Assembly: GCF_000332645.1 (NCBI RefSeq)
Contig: NZ_AMXN01000007.1
Span: 1 to 64,000 of the forward strand
Origin: Bacillus inaquosorum KCTC 13429
GTDB lineage: Bacteria; Bacillota; Bacilli; Bacillales; Bacillaceae
Direction: 5' to 3'
DNA length: 64,000 nucleotides
Both the position numbers and the translations under genes were made by a program. Below, one piece after another: positions 60,297 to 64,000 of the stretch. The notes beneath the pieces are model-generated. The model worked only from the letters and a program-made list of their open reading frames with translations. It made no database searches and was not told the DNA's origin. Each line of letters opens with the position of its first letter. The first letter of the stretch is position 1.

Positions 60297-61164
60297 GTGA
60301 TGCTGCCGTTTTATCAGGCGCAAAGGAATCCATAAAGGTCCGCAACGCGCTGCTGATAAACGAATCTTTTCGAACAATAAATTCTGTTTTCATCTGCCTG
60401 AGGGCTTCAGGCAGCGGGTACAATCGAATCGACCCTTCAGCCTCGTGTTTCTGCACAACCGTTCTCGGCAGCAAAGAAATGCCAAGACCTGCTGTAACCC
60501 CGCCGATAATCGCTTCAAGCGTGCCAAATTCCATAATGACCGGCTGTGTGACGCCGACAGAGCGCAGCCATTTTTCAAGTGTCTCTCGATACGAACAGCC
60601 TGTGCTATAAACGAGAATCGGCTTTGTGATGGCTTCCTCTGCATTGGAAACAGAAGCAGCCGAAACAACCACTGGTTCTTCCTCAAATGCAGGATAGGAT
60701 TTGAGCTCAGGATGATTGCATTCGCATCCGATAAACGCGCCATCCAATTCATAACGAAGAACTTTGTCAATGAGAAATTGTGTATGCCCTGTTGTTAAAG
60801 ACAGCTGTACGTTTGGATGCTTTTCATAATAAGCAGCCAGAAGCTTCGGAAGCCTTACCGCGGCGGTTGTCTGAGTAGAGCCGATCATAAGCGGCCCGCT
60901 TGGTTCGACGGAGGATGAGAGCGCTTTAGACGCTTCATCCAGCAGGCCGATAATTTTATTTGCGTAGTCCAGCAGCAGTTTTCCGCTTGCAGAAAGTGTC
61001 ATGCCGCGATTATGGCGCAAAAACAGAATGGTGCCAAGCTCAGCTTCCAATTGTTGAATTCTGGCTGTGACATTCGATTGCACATAGCCAAGCTGCAGGG
61101 CGGCTTTCGTAATTGTGCCTTCACGGGCTACCATTTGAAACACACGTAAATCTCCGCTTTCCAT
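60277..61164 (-). CDS. yusT: LysR-family regulator YusT
   Basis: A 295-residue LysR-type regulator. The N-terminal winged helix (LRVFQMVAREGTITKAALQLGYVQSNVTARIQQLEAELGTILFLR) is canonical, followed by a two-subdomain effector-binding region. The frame opens at 61182, but the ATG at 61164 is preceded by AAGGAGGA. It is divergent from yusS-yusQ, with a perfect inverted repeat in the intergenic region, the classic arrangement in which a LysR protein controls itself and the divergent operon. The effector is unknown. Confidence 0.92.
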   Translation of the reverse strand: MESGDLRVFQMVAREGTITKAALQLGYVQSNVTARIQQLEAELGTILFLRHNRGMTLSASGKLLLDYANKIIGLLDEASKALSSSVEPSGPLMIGSTQTTAAVRLPKLLAAYYEKHPNVQLSLTTGHTQFLIDKVLRYELDGAFIGCECNHPELKSYPAFEEEPVVVSAASVSNAEEAITKPILVYSTGCSYRETLEKWLRSVGVTQPVIMEFGTLEAIIGGVTAGLGISLLPRTVVQKHEAEGSIRLYPLPEALRQMKTEFIVRKDSFISSALRTFMDSFAPDKTAASQKSSLL

Positions 61165-61182
61165 TTTGAATTCCTCCTTCAT

Positions 61183-61207
61183 TTGCTATCAATCTGAGTG
61201 ATAGCAA
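61183..61207. promoter_or_regulatory. Perfect inverted repeat between yusT and yusS, candidate YusT operator
   Basis: TTGCTATCA-N7-TGATAGCAA is a perfect 9-bp inverted repeat 19 bases upstream of yusT and 90 bases upstream of yusS. Its dyad length and T-N11-A core suit LysR-type binding. Confidence 0.7.
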
Positions 61208-61296
61208 GTATCTTTAACGATCATTATACGTAACATCCAATCTGGATTACAATGGAAACAGCAAGATAATTTAATCAACAACAAGGAGTGGCGGCA

Positions 61297-62037
61297 ATGA
61301 ATGTAATCAACAAAATAGCTCTCGTAACAGGGGGCGGCACAGGAATCGGAAGAGCTGCCAGCATGGAATTGGCAAAACGCGGAGCGGTTGTTGCGGTGAA
61401 TTATTCACGTTCGCAATCCGAAGCGGAGGAAACAGCGGAAATGATTAAAAAAGAAGGCGGGCAAGCCTTCGCCATCCAAGCGGATGTATCAAAAAACAGT
61501 GACGTGCTGGATATGGTTCAATCGATTGTGAAAACATACGGCACGATTGATGTTTTAGTCAACAACGCCAGCATTACGCGGCATATTCCAATGGATGATC
61601 TAGAAGCTGCGACAGAAGACATCTGGGATGAGCTGTATGCTGTCAATGTGAAAGGGATGTTTTTCTGCGCGCGGGCCGTTGTTCCATTCATGAAAAAAAG
61701 CAAGGCTGGAGCGATCGTAAATGTCGGCAGTATCGCAGGTTTAACCGGGGCGGGCTCATCTATGCCTTACGCAGTGTCAAAATCGGCGGTGCACGGTTTA
61801 ACGAAATCATTGGCCCACGCCTTAGCGCCCGAAATCAGAGTGAGCGGTGTAGCACCGGGAGCTGTCGCAACGAGATGGTGGGCTGGCCGGGAAGAAAAAA
61901 TGAAAAACATGATCGGCACTTTGCTGTTACAGCGTATTGCTGAACCGGAAGAGGTCGCCAAATTGATCTGTTCGCTTGTTGAACAGGAATCACTCACAGG
62001 CCAAATCATCACAATTGACAGCGGACAGACGCTGTAA
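61297..62037 (+). CDS. yusS: Full-length short-chain dehydrogenase/reductase YusS
   Basis: A 246-residue classical SDR related to 3-oxoacyl-ACP reductase. The TGGGTGIG cofactor motif is near residue 11, NNASITRH in the middle, the catalytic residues in NVGSIAG and YAVSKSAVHG, and the C-terminal VAKLICSLVEQESLTGQIITIDSGQTL is complete. As I recall, strain 168 has this as separate short genes (yusS, yusR); here one frame covers the whole fold. GTG 61288 lies in the ribosome binding site, so ATG 61297 is used. yusQ follows after 17 bases. Confidence 0.85.
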   Translation: MNVINKIALVTGGGTGIGRAASMELAKRGAVVAVNYSRSQSEAEETAEMIKKEGGQAFAIQADVSKNSDVLDMVQSIVKTYGTIDVLVNNASITRHIPMDDLEAATEDIWDELYAVNVKGMFFCARAVVPFMKKSKAGAIVNVGSIAGLTGAGSSMPYAVSKSAVHGLTKSLAHALAPEIRVSGVAPGAVATRWWAGREEKMKNMIGTLLLQRIAEPEEVAKLICSLVEQESLTGQIITIDSGQTL

Positions 62038-62054
62038 AGAGAGGAGATGCGGGG

Positions 62055-62438
62055 ATGCCATTTGTACAAATTCATTTGCGGGCGGGGAGAAGCGAAGCGT
62101 GGCTTAAAAAACTAAGCAGAACCATCCACCAATCGATGATCGAAGAAATCAATGTGCCGGAAGATGACTATTTTCAAGTCATCAGGCAATATGAAAAAAG
62201 CGAATTTTTTTATGATCCGTCTTATCTGCAGGTTGAGCGTACTGATGAACTGATATACATTCATTTTACGTTGAAACATTCAAGAACAACTGAACAGAAA
62301 AAAGCGCTTTACCGCTCAATCGCAAGTGGGATTCACTCCGAGCTTGGTGTAAGAAAAGAAGATGTGTTTATCATGCTGGCCGGAAACCAGGATGAGGATT
62401 GGTCTTTCGGAAACGGAAGGGCTCAGATGATACAATAA
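62055..62438 (+). CDS. yusQ: Tautomerase-family protein YusQ
   Basis: A 127-residue protein of the 4-oxalocrotonate tautomerase superfamily. Pro follows the initiator Met (MPFVQIHLRAGRS), giving the catalytic N-terminal proline after Met removal. The length suits the MIF/cis-CaaD-like double beta-alpha-beta class (two fused units) rather than the 62-residue single unit. The substrate is unknown. The ATG at 62055 follows AGAGGAGATG. It is co-transcribed with yusS under probable YusT control. Confidence 0.87.
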   Translation: MPFVQIHLRAGRSEAWLKKLSRTIHQSMIEEINVPEDDYFQVIRQYEKSEFFYDPSYLQVERTDELIYIHFTLKHSRTTEQKKALYRSIASGIHSELGVRKEDVFIMLAGNQDEDWSFGNGRAQMIQ

Positions 62439-62474
62439 AAAAACCCCGCGGATTGGGTACCCGCGGGGTTTTCT
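62437..62474 (+). terminator. Bidirectional terminator between yusQ and yusP
   Basis: AAACCCCGCGG/CCGCGGGGTTT, an 11-bp GC-rich stem flanked by A and T runs. Confidence 0.93.
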
Positions 62475-62475
62475 A

Positions 62476-64000
62476 TTAATGGGAAGGTGATTCAACGGCT
62501 TGTGCCGCTTTCTCCTTTACTTGTTCTCCCGTTTTCTTATTCGATAGCTTGATAGGTTTTAAGAACAAGGTAAATACGGCTCCGACTGCGATAAAGATCA
62601 GGCCTGTATAAAACACGCTGTGGAGCGAATCCATCAACGATGTTTTTAAAATCGGCATAATATGAGATGAGAAAGCCGCAGGGATTTGTTTGATTGCGTC
62701 CGGGCTGAACAGTGATTGCAGCAGCCCTTGCGGATTTGTATCAATCATACCCTTTAGCTGGGCGGCAAATGAGCTTGCCTGTGCCGGAAGTGAGTCTAAA
62801 TATGGCACCAGTTTATCAGTTAATAAACTTCCGGATCTCGCATTCATAACGGCTCCCAGCATGGTAATACCGAATGTTCCGCCGATAGAACGGAAGAATT
62901 GGCTGGATGAGGTGACAACCCCAAGCTCTTCCTTCGAAAAGCTTTCCTGTAAAGCCAGTGTCAGAATCGGCATAACCAGACCCATTCCCAGACCAATAAT
63001 CGCCATATACGATGTAGCGACAAGCTTGCTCGTATCAAGATCCAAAGTTGTTAACAGAAGGAATCCTCCGGCCATAACCAGCATGCCTGTAATGATTTGC
63101 GGTTTAATGCCGATTTTGTAAACAAGCTGGCCGCCGATAATACTTGTAATAATCATAGAGATCATCATCGGTGTCATAATCGTGCCTGATTCAGACGCGC
63201 TTACACCGACAATTCCCTGCATAAAGAAAGGAACAAACGTAATTGCACCAAACATTCCGATACTCATAAAAAAGCCGATCAGGTTTAAAAATGTAAACGT
63301 TCTGTTTTTAAATAGATACATTGGCAGGATTGGCTCTTTTGCTTTTGATTCTACGATAATAAAGCTGACAATGCCGATTAGCGCGAGTGCGAATAAACCA
63401 AGAATCTGCCATGAATCCCACGCGTAATCTTTCCCGCCAAAGCTTAGGGCGAGAAGAAGGCTGACAACTCCGACAATCATAGTGAAAATACCAGCGATGT
63501 CGAAGTTGATTGGACCAGTCTGCTGGCGGCCCTGCAATCCTCTCGCAATAAAAATAACCGCAATAATTCCGACTGGAAGGTTAATATAGAAAACCCATTT
63601 CCAGTTTAGCGAGTCTACAATCCAGCCACCGATTTGCGGCCCAATCACTGAAGCAAGCCCGTAAATTGCGCCAAAGACCCCTTGGAATTTAGCACGCTGT
63701 TTTCCTGTGAACAAGTCACCGATAACAATCATCGCCATCGGCATCATGATGCCTCCGCCGATTCCCTGCAGTCCACGGAAGATAATCAATTCTGTCATAT
63801 TATTGGCCATTCCGCACAAAGCAGAAGCTGCCATAAAAATAATCAAACCTGATACATAGACAATGCGGCGTCCCAATAAATCGGCCAGTTTACCGGCAAT
63901 TGGAACGATGGTTGTTGATGTTAACAAATATGCAGTTGTCAGCCAGGTCATCATGCTCAAACCGCCCAGATCACCGACAATTTTCGGCATGGCCGTTCCG
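62476..64000 (-). CDS. yusP: EmrB/QacA-type MFS multidrug transporter YusP (partial)
   Basis: A 508-residue stretch of a 14-helix DHA2-family drug:H+ antiporter whose N-terminus lies beyond the right edge; the frame stays open to 64000 (reading GTAMPKIVGDL across the internal Met at 63990). Family motifs are WLTTAYLLTSTTIVPIAGKLADLLGRR (motif A), RGLQGIGGGIMMPMAMIVIGDLF and GPQIGGWIVDSLNWKWVFYINLPVG (motif C region). It should export amphipathic drugs; the natural substrate is unknown. The end of the gene abuts a bidirectional terminator. Confidence 0.9.
   Translation of the reverse strand, partial: GTAMPKIVGDLGGLSMMTWLTTAYLLTSTTIVPIAGKLADLLGRRIVYVSGLIIFMAASALCGMANNMTELIIFRGLQGIGGGIMMPMAMIVIGDLFTGKQRAKFQGVFGAIYGLASVIGPQIGGWIVDSLNWKWVFYINLPVGIIAVIFIARGLQGRQQTGPINFDIAGIFTMIVGVVSLLLALSFGGKDYAWDSWQILGLFALALIGIVSFIIVESKAKEPILPMYLFKNRTFTFLNLIGFFMSIGMFGAITFVPFFMQGIVGVSASESGTIMTPMMISMIITSIIGGQLVYKIGIKPQIITGMLVMAGGFLLLTTLDLDTSKLVATSYMAIIGLGMGLVMPILTLALQESFSKEELGVVTSSSQFFRSIGGTFGITMLGAVMNARSGSLLTDKLVPYLDSLPAQASSFAAQLKGMIDTNPQGLLQSLFSPDAIKQIPAAFSSHIMPILKTSLMDSLHSVFYTGLIFIAVGAVFTLFLKPIKLSNKKTGEQVKEKAAQAVESPSH

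Noticed and set aside
1-64000. CRISPR arrays, tRNA or rRNA genes, prophage modules
   Set aside because: I saw no regularly spaced repeats, cloverleaf sequences with CCA ends, rRNA segments, or phage structural genes while reading through.

Overview
The window is a stretch of low-GC Firmicute chromosome from the Bacillus subtilis group. Gene content, order and many protein sequences match the yvgT-to-yusP interval of B. subtilis 168, read here in the opposite direction to the usual map. Supporting signs are the spore gene sspJ, the gerA operon, citG with its SigH-type promoter, the lia cell-envelope stress locus, and Fur and PerR boxes of Bacillus type. Some proteins appear to differ at scattered residues from what I recall of strain 168. 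Together with an IS3-family fragment at the left edge and a small regulator/transporter cassette, this suggests another strain or a near relative rather than 168. I ran no alignment.

Layout. 1-150: right end of an IS3-family insertion sequence. 317-11015: yvgT, helD, the sulfite reductase pair cysJI, antiporter nhaK, secreted protein yvgO and aldo-keto reductase yvgN. 11049-13532: molybdate permease genes modB/modA, divergent from the regulator yvgK. 13559-18111: lipoteichoic-acid synthase family gene yvgJ, yvsG, sspJ, and a lysine riboswitch driving permease yvsH. 18145-19511: probable accessory cassette of an ArsR-type repressor and two half-size DMT (YdcZ-type) membrane proteins, with matching palindromic operators. 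19632-23664: ferrichrome uptake (fhuD divergent from fhuBGC, both with Fur boxes). 23836-26921: MacB-type tripartite export genes yvrPON. 26955-29829: acid-stress module with the two-part sigma factor SigO/RsoA, its antagonist yvrL, oxdC and yvrJ. 29979-34207: two-component system yvrHG, then yvrE and yvrD. 34372-38505: cobalamin riboswitch and B12 uptake/adenosylation operon. 38680-44621: MFS gene yvqJ and liaIHGFSR. 44629-48261: germinant receptor gerAA-AB-AC. 48379-51267: a small ORF, citG, TetR regulator yuxN and a divergent 54-aa gene. 51296-55484: CssRS secretion-stress system, protease htrB (with a small membrane ORF in its leader) and mrgA. 55574-64000: yusZ, oligoendopeptidase yusX, yusW, siderophore ATPase yusV, yusU, LysR regulator yusT divergent from yusS-yusQ, and multidrug transporter yusP running off the right edge.

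How it fits together. The region is a run of short, self-contained regulatory modules, each with a sensor beside its targets: Fur (fhu, yusV), PerR (mrgA), riboswitches (lysine, B12), alternative sigma factors (SigO here; SigG, SigH and SigB sites on sspJ, citG and yvgO), three two-component systems (Yvr, Lia, Css), and several one-component repressors or activators beside palindromic sites (YvgK, the ArsR-type protein, YuxN, YusT). Most genes end in strong intrinsic terminators, many of them bidirectional between convergent genes. I found no tRNA, rRNA, CRISPR array or prophage. The least explained parts are the ArsR/YdcZ cassette with an apparently leaderless regulator, the YuxN small-gene pair, the small membrane ORF before htrB, the modAB locus without an ATPase, and the structured leader of nhaK.
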